A stretch of DNA of 64,000 nucleotides from Pseudomonas nicosulfuronedens (lineage in GTDB: Bacteria; Pseudomonadota; Gammaproteobacteria; Pseudomonadales; Pseudomonadaceae), in NCBI RefSeq assembly GCF_005877905.1, contig NZ_SWDV01000002.1, positions 62,001 through 126,000 on the forward strand. Direction: 5' to 3'. A program made the translations under genes and the position numbers. The notes beneath the pieces were generated by a model. It saw nothing but the letters and a program-made list of their open reading frames with translations, was not told the origin of the DNA and did not search any database. Positions 47,837 through 56,047 of this stretch are shown one piece after another. Position 1 is the stretch's first letter. Each line of letters starts with the position of its first letter.

Positions 47837-48466
47837 TCAGCGGGTTTCGAAGAGTTGGCTGAAGGCGCGGGCGCGCTGTTCGACTTCGGCCGGGGTGTCG
47901 GCGGCGAACAGGGCGTGGATCACGGCAATCATGTCGGCGCCACGGGCAATCAGCTCGGGTGCGTTATCCAGGGTCACACCGCCGATGGCCACCAGCGGCA
48001 CGTTGAAGCGGGCCCTGGCCTGCTCCAGCAGTTCGAGGCTGGCGGCGGAGGCGCCGGGTTTGGTCTGGGAGGCGAAGAAGCGGCCGAAGGCGACGTAGCT
48101 GGCGCCTTCGGCGATGGCCTTCTCGGCCAGGTCGAGGCTGGCGTGGCAGGTGCCGCCGATGACGGCATCGCGGCCGAGCAGGGCGCGGGCGGCGGCCAGC
48201 GAGCCGTCGGTCTGCCCCAGATGTACGCTGACGCCCAGGCGCGCCGCCAGTTCGGCGTCATCGTTGATCAGCAGCGTGGCGCCGTAGCGCGCGCAGAGGT
48301 CGCGCAGGGCCTCGGCCTCGCGCAGGCGGCGCGAGGCGTCGTCGGACTTGTCGCGGTACTGCAGCAGTTTGGCGCCGCCCTTCAGGGCGGCTTCGACGTA
48401 GGGCAGCAGGCGGCCGCCGTCGAGCAGCTGGCTGTCGGTGATGGCGTAGAGTCCGCGCAGTTTCAT
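47837..48466 (-). CDS. thiE: Thiamine-phosphate synthase
   Basis: ThiE joins the pyrimidine and thiazole halves of thiamine. The 209-residue TIM barrel begins [18 protein letters not shown] and shows [39 protein letters not shown] and the phosphate loop IGGV. The ATG at 48466 is favoured; extension to 48565 is rejected. It follows thiD after 34 bases, the usual pair, and ThiL at 4747 completes the cofactor. Confidence 0.94.
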   Translation of the reverse strand: MKLRGLYAITDSQLLDGGRLLPYVEAALKGGAKLLQYRDKSDDASRRLREAEALRDLCARYGATLLINDDAELAARLGVSVHLGQTDGSLAAARALLGRDAVIGGTCHASLDLAEKAIAEGASYVAFGRFFASQTKPGASAASLELLEQARARFNVPLVAIGGVTLDNAPELIARGADMIAVIHALFAADTPAEVEQRARAFSQLFETR

Positions 48467-48500
48467 CAGTGCCTCGATCTTCGTGCGATTGATCAGTGAA

Positions 48501-49298
48501 TCAGTTGCAATAGTCCAGCGGCAGGCGGCGTGGCACGTACTGGCCGTGGCCGGGCGCTTCCGCATCGCGCAGGGTGCGCCAGGTGTAGTCCAGGGCGCTG
48601 CGCACTGCGCTCACCAGTTCCTCGCCCAGGGCCAGGCGGCCGGCGAGGGTGCTCGCCAGGGTGCAGCCCGAGCCGTGGTAGCTCCCGGGCAGGCGCTGGC
48701 AGGTGAAGGTGTGGCGCTGTCCGTCGCGGGTGTACAGGCGATTGTGCACCTCGGACTCGTCGCCATGGCCGCCGGTGATCAGCAGGGTCTGGATATAAGG
48801 CAGCAGCTTGTCGGCGCACTCGTCCGCCGTGCCCTCGGGCAGTTCGGCGAGGATGCGCGCTTCAGGCAGGTTGGGGGTAGCCACTGCGGCAATCGGCAGC
48901 AGGCGTTCGCGCATGGCGTAGCCGACGTCGTCCTTGCCCAGCGAGCCCCCGCCGCCGGCGCGCAGCACCGGGTCGCAGACCAGCGGGATGCCCGGCAGGG
49001 ACTGCATGATCTCGACGACTGTGTCGACCATCTGCACCGAGCCAAGCATGCCCAGCTTGACCGCAGCCACCGGCAGGTCGGCGATCACGGCGTTGGCCTG
49101 GGCCAGCACCCACTCGCGGTCGAGCACGCGGAAGTCGGAAACGTTGACGGTATCCTGAACGGTCAGCGCGGTGACGGTCGGCGCCGCGTGGCAGCCTTGG
49201 GCGATCAGGGCTTCGATATCGGCCTGCAGGCCGGCACCGCCACTGGGGTCGTGGCCGGACAGGCAGAGCACTACGGGACGGGAGGCAGGTGTTTTCAT
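48501..49298 (-). CDS. thiD: Hydroxymethylpyrimidine/phosphomethylpyrimidine kinase
   Basis: ThiD phosphorylates HMP and HMP-P in thiamine synthesis. The 265-residue ribokinase-fold protein has [17 protein letters not shown] at the N terminus, [32 protein letters not shown] and the catalytic [19 protein letters not shown] at 49298 gives the family start. It is divergent from ladS across about 210 bases. Confidence 0.95.
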   Translation of the reverse strand: MKTPASRPVVLCLSGHDPSGGAGLQADIEALIAQGCHAAPTVTALTVQDTVNVSDFRVLDREWVLAQANAVIADLPVAAVKLGMLGSVQMVDTVVEIMQSLPGIPLVCDPVLRAGGGGSLGKDDVGYAMRERLLPIAAVATPNLPEARILAELPEGTADECADKLLPYIQTLLITGGHGDESEVHNRLYTRDGQRHTFTCQRLPGSYHGSGCTLASTLAGRLALGEELVSAVRSALDYTWRTLRDAEAPGHGQYVPRRLPLDYCN

Positions 49299-49506
49299 GG
49301 CGCGGGAGCTTATCACCAAATCGCGGCGCTGAGCTGACCGAGCGGTCCGATGCGCATCGCCCGGCCGAGTCCTGCCCGGATGGTCGAATGCCACGTGGCA
49401 CAAGGCCTGTGCTAGAGTTCGCCGATTCCAACACAACGCCTCCACGGCGCGCCAAAGCAGGGGATGGGGATCTCCGGCGCAGCTGTCGGTGGCACTGCGG
49501 GGCACC

Positions 49507-51897
49507 ATGCGGCACTGGCTGATCTTCCTGATCCTTCTCATCCTCTCGCCAGTGGCGAGCGCCATCAGCTTCGACGAGCACGTCGGGCAATTGCCCCTGG
49601 GGCGGGCGATGGATGTCTTCGAGGACGTGCGCGGCACGGCCGATATCGCCGAGATCAGCTCGCCGGCGCTGGCCGCCAGCTTCCGCCACCATGAACGTGA
49701 CGTGCTCAATGCCGGCTATTCGCGCTCGGTGTTCTGGCTGCGCCTGGACCTGGACTACCAGCCCAAGGCCTCGAGCGATCCGGCCAACTGGTTGCTGGAG
49801 CTTGCCTACCCGCCACTGGACAAGCTCGATCTGTACCTGCCCGACGGCCAGGGCGGCTTCAAGCTGGCCCAGCGCACCGGCGATACCCTGCCGTTCGACA
49901 GCCGGCCGATCCGCCAGAACAACTACCTGTTCGACCTCAAGCTGGAGCCGGGCAAGCCGCTGCGCGTCTACCTGCGCCTGGAAAGCCAGGGCTCGATCCA
50001 GGCGCCGCTGACGCTCTGGTCGTCCAAGGCCTACCTGGAGGAGCAGCCGCAGCGCATCTATGTGCTGGGCATCATCTATGGCGTGCTGCTGGTGATGCTG
50101 ATCTACAACCTGTTCATCTTCCTCAGCGTCCGCGACACCAGCTACCTCTATTACATCCTTTATATAGCCTCGTTCGGCTTCTACCAGATCTCGGTCAATG
50201 GCGCGGGCATCGAGTATTTCTGGCCCAGCAATCCCTGGTGGGCCAACGCTGCCACGCCGTTCCTGATCGGCTCGGCCGGTCTGTTCGGCTGCCAGTTCGC
50301 CCGCAGCTTCCTGCATACCCGCGAGCACAGCCTGTGGATCGACCGCATCCTGCGCGTGCTGATGGGCATCGGCGCGCTGGTAATGGTGCTGGCGCTGACC
50401 GTCAGCTACGCCATCGCCCTGCGGCTGGCTACCTACCTGGCGCTGGCGTTCACCGTGGTCATCTTCACCGCCGGCATCGTCGCCTGGCTGCGTGGCATGC
50501 GCGTGGCGCGCTACTTCATCTTCGCCTGGAGCGCCTTCCTGCTCGGCGGGGTCATCAACACACTGATGGTGCTGGGGTTCCTGCCGAACATCTTCCTCAC
50601 CATGTACGCCAGCCAGATCGGTTCGGCGCTGGAGGTTGGCCTGTTGTCCCTGGCGCTGGCGGATCGCATCAACGCCATGAAGGAAGAGCGCACGCGTATC
50701 CTCCAGGAAACCAGCCGCAAGCTGGAGCAGCTGAACCTGGAACTGGCCAGCAGCAACCGCCTGAAGGACGAATTCCTCGCGACCGTCACCCACGAGTTGC
50801 GTACGCCCATGAGCGGGGTGATCGGTTCGCTGGAGCTGATGCAGACGGTGCCCATGGACATCGAGCTTGCCCAGTACCACAAGACCGCCACCGGATCGGC
50901 GCGCGACATGATGCGCATGGTCAACGACATCCTCGCGCTGATCGAACTGCAGGCCGGCAAGCTTTACCCGCGTCGCGAGCCGTTCAGTCTGCGCGGCTTG
51001 TGCGACGGATTGCGTGCTCAGTACGCGCCGCGTGCCGAAGAGCGCGGGCTGCGCTTCGTCCTGCAGCTGGACGAGAGTCTGCCCGACACCCTCGAAGGCG
51101 ATGCCGGCAAGCTGACCCAGGCGCTGGGTTACCTGATCGACAATGCCATCAAGTTCACCCATCAGGGTGGCGTGCACCTGCGGGTTGGCGGTGTCCCGAA
51201 CAATGAAGGGCTGGCGCTGCGCGTTGAAGTGCAGGACAGCGGTATCGGCTTCTCCACTCCGCCGGATGGCGCGCTCTACCAGCGCTTCTTCCAACTCGAC
51301 GGATCGCTGACTCGCGAATACGGCGGCCTCGGTATTGGCCTGGCGCTGACCCGCAAGCTGGTCGCGCTGCTGGGCGGCACGCTGAGCCACGAATCCGTGC
51401 CGGGGCAGGGCAGTCGCTTTGCCCTGGAGCTGCAGGTCGGTCAGCCGGTGCAGAGCATTGCCCCGCCGCCGCGTCGCGCGGGCGGCCAGGTGCTGCGCAG
51501 CCCGGACCAGTGCACCGTGCTGGTGGTGGAAGACAACGCCATCAACCAGCTGGTGATCCGCGGCATGTTGCTCAAGCTCGGTTATCGAGTCCGTACGGCC
51601 GACAACGGTGCCGAAGCCATCGAGCTGCTGCGGCGAGAGGCCGTCGACACCGTGCTGCTGGATTGCCAGATGCCGGTGATGGATGGCTTCGCTACCTGCC
51701 GGGCGATCCGTACACTGCCGCGCTGCGCCGACCTGCCGGTGCTGGCGATCACCGCCCACAGCCATAGCGGCGACCGCGAGCGCTGCCTGGCTGCTGGGAT
51801 GAGCGACTACATGGCCAAACCGGTGAAGTTCGAGGAGCTGCAGGCGCTACTGCACGACTGGCTGCTGTGCCAGCCGGCGCTGTCGAGTCCTGCCTGA
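49507..51897 (+). CDS. ladS: LadS-type hybrid sensor histidine kinase
   Basis: A 796-residue membrane sensor. Signal peptide (1-19), a periplasmic 7TMR-DISMED2 sensor domain (about 22-170), seven membrane segments (about 183-385), a HisKA/HATPase kinase (H429 in ATVTHELRTPMSGVIGS; N-box DNAIKFTHQGG) and a receiver domain (D719 in VLLDCQMPVMDG). In P. aeruginosa LadS promotes biofilm and chronic-infection gene expression through GacS/GacA and RsmY/RsmZ; the same role is inferred here. ATG at 49507 is preferred; a GTG at 49489 would add six residues. The closing genes thiD and ilvE lie outside its transcript. Confidence 0.93.
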   Translation: MRHWLIFLILLILSPVASAISFDEHVGQLPLGRAMDVFEDVRGTADIAEISSPALAASFRHHERDVLNAGYSRSVFWLRLDLDYQPKASSDPANWLLELAYPPLDKLDLYLPDGQGGFKLAQRTGDTLPFDSRPIRQNNYLFDLKLEPGKPLRVYLRLESQGSIQAPLTLWSSKAYLEEQPQRIYVLGIIYGVLLVMLIYNLFIFLSVRDTSYLYYILYIASFGFYQISVNGAGIEYFWPSNPWWANAATPFLIGSAGLFGCQFARSFLHTREHSLWIDRILRVLMGIGALVMVLALTVSYAIALRLATYLALAFTVVIFTAGIVAWLRGMRVARYFIFAWSAFLLGGVINTLMVLGFLPNIFLTMYASQIGSALEVGLLSLALADRINAMKEERTRILQETSRKLEQLNLELASSNRLKDEFLATVTHELRTPMSGVIGSLELMQTVPMDIELAQYHKTATGSARDMMRMVNDILALIELQAGKLYPRREPFSLRGLCDGLRAQYAPRAEERGLRFVLQLDESLPDTLEGDAGKLTQALGYLIDNAIKFTHQGGVHLRVGGVPNNEGLALRVEVQDSGIGFSTPPDGALYQRFFQLDGSLTREYGGLGIGLALTRKLVALLGGTLSHESVPGQGSRFALELQVGQPVQSIAPPPRRAGGQVLRSPDQCTVLVVEDNAINQLVIRGMLLKLGYRVRTADNGAEAIELLRREAVDTVLLDCQMPVMDGFATCRAIRTLPRCADLPVLAITAHSHSGDRERCLAAGMSDYMAKPVKFEELQALLHDWLLCQPALSSPA

Positions 51898-51937
51898 TGC
51901 CGGGGGCTGCGCGGGAGCAACTGTCTTTCGCGCGGTA

Positions 51938-51963
51938 TCTGTTCGCGAGCAAGCTGTCTCTAT
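51938..51963 (+). repeat. Single decayed REP half
   Basis: GTTCGCGAGCAAGC at 51941-51954 matches the REP core, but TGTCTCTATGG replaces the usual TCGCTCCTA arm and no inverted partner follows. Confidence 0.55.
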
Positions 51964-52000
51964 GGTGTGGAGCCATTGTGCTCGTGCGCTCCCTGATGAA

Positions 52001-52034
52001 AAACGCCGCGATCCCTTTCGGCACCGCGGCGTTT
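52001..52034. terminator. Bidirectional terminator ladS / ilvE
   Basis: AAACGCCGCG (52001-52010) pairs with CGCGGCGTTT (52025-52034) across 14 bases. A runs on the left and T runs on the right serve both strands, between two convergent genes. Confidence 0.85.
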
Positions 52035-52056
52035 CTGTTTCAGCGAGCGGTCAGGT

Positions 52057-53076
52057 TCAGACCTTGACGACCCAGCCTTCCGGGCCTTCCACGTCACCCT
52101 TCTGGATGCCGGTCAGCTCTTCGTAGAGGCGGCGGGTCACCGGGCCGACGTCTTCGCGGCTGAAGAATACGTGCAGGTTGTCCTTGTACTGGATGCCGCC
52201 GATCGGGGTGATCACGGCCGCGGTACCGCAGGCGCCGGCTTCCTTGAAGCGGGCCAGGTCGTCGATCTGCACGTCGCCTTCGACCACTTTCAGGCCCAGG
52301 CGCTGCTCGGCCAGCTGCATCAGCGACAGGCGGGTGATGCCCGGCAGTACCGAGCTGGAGCGCGGGGTGACGAACTCGTTGTCGTGGGTAATGGCGAAGA
52401 AGTTGGCCGAGCCCACTTCCTCGATGCGGCTATGGGTGGCCGGGTCGAGGTAGATGCAGTCGGCGAAGCCGTCTTTCTTGGCCTGGGCGCCTGGCATCAG
52501 GCTGGCGGCGTAGTTGCCGCCGACCTTGGCGGCGCCGGTGCCGTTGGGCGCGGCGCGGTCGTAGGTGGAAATCACGAAGTCATGGGGCTTCATGCCGCCT
52601 TTGAAGTAGGCGCCGACCGGGATGCAGAACACCGAGAAGATGAATTCCGGAGCCGGGCGCACGCCGATGTTGTCGCCAACGCCGATCACGAACGGGCGCA
52701 GGTACAGCGCGCCGCCGGAACCGTAGGGGGGAATGAAGCGCTCGTTCGCGCGCACGACCTGCTTGCAGGCTTCGATGAACTGCGCTTCGGACACTTGCGG
52801 CATCAGTACGCGGGCGCAGCTGCGAGCCATGCGCGCGGCGTTCTGGTCCGGGCGGAACAGGTTGATCGAGCCGTCCTTGCAGCGGTAGGCCTTCAGGCCT
52901 TCGAAGCACTGCTGGCCGTAGTGCAGGGCGGAGGAGCCCTCGCTGATGTGCAGGGTGTTGTCTTCGGTCAGCTTGCCGTCGTCCCACAGACCATCGCGCC
53001 AGTGGGAGATGTAGCGGAAGTCGGTCTTGATGTAATCGAATCCGAGCGTGCCCCAATCGATGTCTTTCTGTTCCAT
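52057..53076 (-). CDS. ilvE: Branched-chain amino acid aminotransferase (class II BCAT)
   Basis: This 339-residue fold-type IV PLP enzyme interconverts branched-chain amino and keto acids. Motifs: HYGQQCFEGLKAYRCKDG, YLRPFVIGVG, the PLP lysine in AAKVGGNYAASLMPG, PGITRLSLMQLAE and GTAAVITPIGGI. It belongs to the longer (about 340 residue) eukaryote-like BCAT group rather than the 307-residue IlvE. The ATG at 53076 gives MEQKDIDWGTLGF; extension to 53124 is rejected. It precedes no other gene of the pathway. Confidence 0.92.
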   Translation of the reverse strand: MEQKDIDWGTLGFDYIKTDFRYISHWRDGLWDDGKLTEDNTLHISEGSSALHYGQQCFEGLKAYRCKDGSINLFRPDQNAARMARSCARVLMPQVSEAQFIEACKQVVRANERFIPPYGSGGALYLRPFVIGVGDNIGVRPAPEFIFSVFCIPVGAYFKGGMKPHDFVISTYDRAAPNGTGAAKVGGNYAASLMPGAQAKKDGFADCIYLDPATHSRIEEVGSANFFAITHDNEFVTPRSSSVLPGITRLSLMQLAEQRLGLKVVEGDVQIDDLARFKEAGACGTAAVITPIGGIQYKDNLHVFFSREDVGPVTRRLYEELTGIQKGDVEGPEGWVVKV

Positions 53077-53449
53077 GGTTGCCTCATTCAATGGGATTAC
53101 CTGCGGCTGCCGCGAGCCATGCAAGGCCGGCGAGCATCCGGGCAGAGGGTTTGGCGGGCTCTGGCGGCGGGCTGCCCGGATCGCACAGGGATTCGGGCTT
53201 GCGGCGGGAACGGTGTTCTCCGCGGGATGGTCACCGCCAGGACTCCATCAAGACTTGCCATGATACCGGCGATAGTCGCGGCTGTGGGCCCCTGGCGGCG
53301 AATATCGCTGCCATCAGTCGCATCGGGAATGTCGCGACGCGGGAGCTGGCGCGCGAGGTTTCGTTGTGCGGTTTTGCGTCAGCTCCGCTGGTTTCGTTGA
53401 AATCATCCATTCACATGAATGTCATTTCATATGATGAATGGTTGTTGGC
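53077..53449. other. Gap between ilvE start and IclR stop
   Basis: This 373-base stretch contains the ilvE promoter region (not precisely located) and, near the IclR end, an AT-rich patch at 53400-53445. That patch holds CATTCA-CA-TGAATG (53408-53421), sharing half-sites with the IclR operator candidate, and the palindrome TCATATGA (53427-53434). No convincing gene was seen. Confidence 0.5.
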
Positions 53450-54259
53450 TTATTCCGTGGGGCCGGTCTGCGGGAACAGCGAGCGGCTGATGAAGCGAGC
53501 CGTCTCGTGCAGGCTGGCGCCAATCTGCTCCAGCTTCTCGCGGTCGTGCTGGGCACTGATGCCGATGCCGGAGATCACGAAGCGTGGCTGCCGGTCGTGA
53601 TCGGTGATCGCGCTGGCGACCATGCTGACGCCGCGGTACAGGTGGTCCTGGTCGATGGCCCAGCCCTGCTCCAGGGCGTCGCGGGCGTCGCGCTGGTACT
53701 CCTCGAAGCTGGGCGGAGTCTCCCAGCGCACGCGAGTCAGGCGGCGGCGCAGTTCATCCTCGGGAAGATTGCGCAGGCTGGCGATGCAGCGTCCGGCGGC
53801 GCCCACCAGTTCCGGCAGGCGCGAGCCGACGGCAACGTTGACGTGCGCTACGGCCGGGGCAGACACGGCGATCACGCGGATGTGCGCATCGTCGGTGACC
53901 TGCCACAGGGTGATCAGGATGCTGTGGCTGGTGCTCAGGCGCTCCAGCTCCGGCTGGATCAGGTCGGCGTAGCTGCGGCCGATGAAGCTCACCGCCAGCT
54001 CCGACAGGCCCAGGCCCAGGCGATAGGTCTTGGTTTCGTTGTCGAACGAAGTCAGTGCCTCGTTGCTCAGCGTGCGCAGGATATTGAAGGTGGTGCTCGG
54101 GCTGATGCCGGTGGCGCGGGCGATGGCGGTCGCGCCTTCGGGGCCTTCGGCATTGGCCAGGTGGCGCAGGATCTGGATGGCATTCACCACGGCGCCGACA
54201 TCCTTGGCGTTGCCGGTGCGTTTGTTGCTGGCTTCTTCGACGGTTTTTTCAGTTGTCAT
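53450..54259 (-). CDS. IclR-family transcriptional regulator
   Basis: A 269-residue IclR protein (from ATG 54259; ATG at 54280 adds seven residues). The N-terminal winged helix (about 22-75) reads VVNAIQILRHLANAEGPEGATAIARATGISPSTTFNILRTL; the C-terminal effector domain (about 90-265) has LIQPELERLSTSHSILITLWQV, GAAGRCIASLRNLPEDELRR and DHDRQPRFVISGIGI. It is divergent from the catabolic operon starting at 54401 and probably its regulator, sensing the substrate or a CoA ester. The later ATG is favoured because the 54280 ATG lies inside the operator-like repeat. Confidence 0.88.
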   Translation of the reverse strand: MTTEKTVEEASNKRTGNAKDVGAVVNAIQILRHLANAEGPEGATAIARATGISPSTTFNILRTLSNEALTSFDNETKTYRLGLGLSELAVSFIGRSYADLIQPELERLSTSHSILITLWQVTDDAHIRVIAVSAPAVAHVNVAVGSRLPELVGAAGRCIASLRNLPEDELRRRLTRVRWETPPSFEEYQRDARDALEQGWAIDQDHLYRGVSMVASAITDHDRQPRFVISGIGISAQHDREKLEQIGASLHETARFISRSLFPQTGPTE

Positions 54260-54264
54260 ATTCT

Positions 54265-54303
54265 GTATTCTGATTGACATTCAGTATTGTGAATGTATTC
54301 TGA
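54265..54303. promoter_or_regulatory. Candidate IclR operator
   Basis: A perfect inverted repeat ACATTCA-GTATTG-TGAATGT (54277-54296) lies between two exact direct repeats GTATTCTGA (54265-54273 and 54295-54303), spaced by 30 bases, i.e. about three helical turns. The whole is AT-rich in a GC-rich genome and overlaps the IclR 5' end about 100 bases before the catabolic operon. Binding is inferred. Confidence 0.6.
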
Positions 54304-54400
54304 CCCTGCGACGCCTGCAACGGCTTCCGTGAAGCTGGCTTGGCATGGGCGGTAACGCACTTTGCAACAAAGGCAGAACAAGAACAAAGGAGAAACCTCA

Positions 54401-54787
54401 ATGGTGGATTTCCCCGACCGCAACATGCCAGGGCCCGAGGCGCAGTACCTCGCCTTCCTTGCCCAGGGTCGCTTCATGTTGCAGCGCAGCGCCTCCACCG
54501 GCCGGCACGTGTTCTACCCGCGCACCCAGGTGCCCGGCAGCGGCGAAACGGACCTTGAATGGGTCCCCGCCAGTGGCCTGGGCACCCTTTATGCCCTGAC
54601 CGTCAACCGCGCCCGCAGCGGTGATTACAACGTCGCCCTGGTCGACCTCGACGAAGGCGTGCGCATGATGTCGCGCATCGAAGGACACCTCAGCCTGCCC
54701 ATCGGCACCCGCGTCAAGGCGCGTATCGCCCAGCAGGAGAGTGGTGCCGTCGTTGTCTTCGAGCCCCTGGCGGAGGTGCAGCCATGA
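54401..54787 (+). CDS. DUF35/OB-fold protein, zinc ribbon lost
   Basis: A 128-residue protein of the Zn-ribbon/OB-fold family that partners thiolase-like enzymes. The OB part (GTLYALTVNRARSGDYNVALVDLDEGVRMMSRIEGH) is intact, but the N-terminal rubredoxin-like knuckle, normally CxxC...CxxC, reads LQRSASTGRHVFYPRTQVPG without any cysteine. AAAGGAG precedes the ATG at 54401. It overlaps the thiolase-like gene by four bases, the usual pair. The lost zinc site suggests a purely structural or substrate-binding role. Confidence 0.82.
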   Translation: MVDFPDRNMPGPEAQYLAFLAQGRFMLQRSASTGRHVFYPRTQVPGSGETDLEWVPASGLGTLYALTVNRARSGDYNVALVDLDEGVRMMSRIEGHLSLPIGTRVKARIAQQESGAVVVFEPLAEVQP

Positions 54788-55935
54788 GCCAGGTCCTGCG
54801 CGGCAAGACCGCCATCGTCGGCATCGGCAGCGCCGGTATCGGCGAAGCCCACGGCTACAGCGCCATGGAACTGCTCGGCCAGGCCTCGATGAAGGCCATC
54901 GCCGATGCCGGACTGAAGCTCTCGGACATCGACGCCGTATTCTCGGCCACCAGCTCCCACGCCTTCCCGACCCTCTCGGTCTGCGAATACCTGGGTATCA
55001 AGCCGAAATTCGTCGACGGCACCAACGTCGGCGGCTCCAGCTTCGAGTTGCACCTGCTGCAGGCGACACTGGCCCTGGAGGCCGGCCTGTGTGACGCGGC
55101 GCTGATCTGCTACGGCTCCAACCAGCGCACGGCTGGCGGCAAGCTGGTGTCGATGAGCGAGCCGCAGTGGCACGAGACGCCTTACCAGCCGCGCCACCCG
55201 ATCACCGCCTATGCGCTGGCCGCCAGCCGGCACATGCATCAATACGGCACCACCCGCGAGCACCTGGCCGAAGTGGCCGTGGCGGCGCGTGGCTGGGCCA
55301 ACCTCAACCCCGAAGCCTTCGCCCGTGGCCCGCTGAGCATCGATGACGTGCTCGCCGCGCGGATGGTCAGCGATCCGCTGAGCAAGGCCGACTGCTGCCT
55401 GGTCACCGATGGCGGCGGCGCCTGCGTGATGGTGCGTGCTGACCGCGCGCGGGACCTGCCCAAGGCGCCGATCTACTTCCTCGGCGCGGCCGGTGCGCAA
55501 TGGCACCGCTCCATCGTTGCCATGCCCGACCTCACTGTCACCGCCGCATCCGAGAGTGGGCCGCGCGCAATGCAGATGGCCGGGGTGAAGCACTCGGACA
55601 TCGATCTGGTGATGGCTTACGACGCCTTCACCATCAACACGATTCTGTTCCTAGAAGACCTCGGCTTCTGCCCGAAGGGCGAGGGCGGCCGCTTCGTCCA
55701 GGGTGGGCGCATTGCCCCCGGCGGCGAGCTGGCGGTGAACACCAACGGCGGCGGGCTGTCCTGTGTGCATCCGGGCATGTACGGCATGTTCCTGATCATC
55801 GAGGCAGTCACCCAGCTGCGCCGTCAGGCCGGTGAACGCCAGCTGAAGAAAGCCGACGTGGCGCTGCTGCACGGCAACGGCGGCACGCTGTCCAGCCAGG
55901 TCACCGCGCTGCTCGGCACCCAGAACGTGCTCTGA
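54784..55935 (+). CDS. SCP2-type thiolase-like enzyme lacking the nucleophile cysteine
   Basis: A 383-residue thiolase-fold protein. The beginning (KTAIVGIGSAGIGEAHGYSAMELLGQASMKAIADAGL) and end (RIAPGGELAVNTNGGGLSCVHPGMYGMF) follow the SCP2-like group. At the usual nucleophile position it reads TNVGGSSFELHLLQATLALEAGLCD, with glycine/serine where thiolases have cysteine. Such proteins paired with DUF35 partners include steroid side-chain aldolases (Ltp2 type), so a retro-aldol or other non-Claisen reaction is possible. Coupled to the OB-fold gene; 112 bases then precede the synthetase. Confidence 0.8.
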   Translation: MSQVLRGKTAIVGIGSAGIGEAHGYSAMELLGQASMKAIADAGLKLSDIDAVFSATSSHAFPTLSVCEYLGIKPKFVDGTNVGGSSFELHLLQATLALEAGLCDAALICYGSNQRTAGGKLVSMSEPQWHETPYQPRHPITAYALAASRHMHQYGTTREHLAEVAVAARGWANLNPEAFARGPLSIDDVLAARMVSDPLSKADCCLVTDGGGACVMVRADRARDLPKAPIYFLGAAGAQWHRSIVAMPDLTVTAASESGPRAMQMAGVKHSDIDLVMAYDAFTINTILFLEDLGFCPKGEGGRFVQGGRIAPGGELAVNTNGGGLSCVHPGMYGMFLIIEAVTQLRRQAGERQLKKADVALLHGNGGTLSSQVTALLGTQNVL

Positions 55936-56047
55936 GATTCGGGTTCGACGCTCCCGGTGGCCGTTACAGACGGCCCACCGTGGACGCGCTCGCCCTCGCG
56001 CCGGCCCACAAACGGCCGGCACCCGCTACTTGTTCAGGTGGAACGTC

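Noticed and set aside
48862-51765. 967-codon open frame antisense to ladS
   Set aside because: The sequence is a Gln/Arg/Ala/Gly-rich mirror of ladS codons with no motif or ribosome site.
54340-54366. Possible sigma-54 promoter before the OB-fold gene
   Set aside because: TGGCATG and TTTGC occur but their spacing is far from the required -24/-12 distance.
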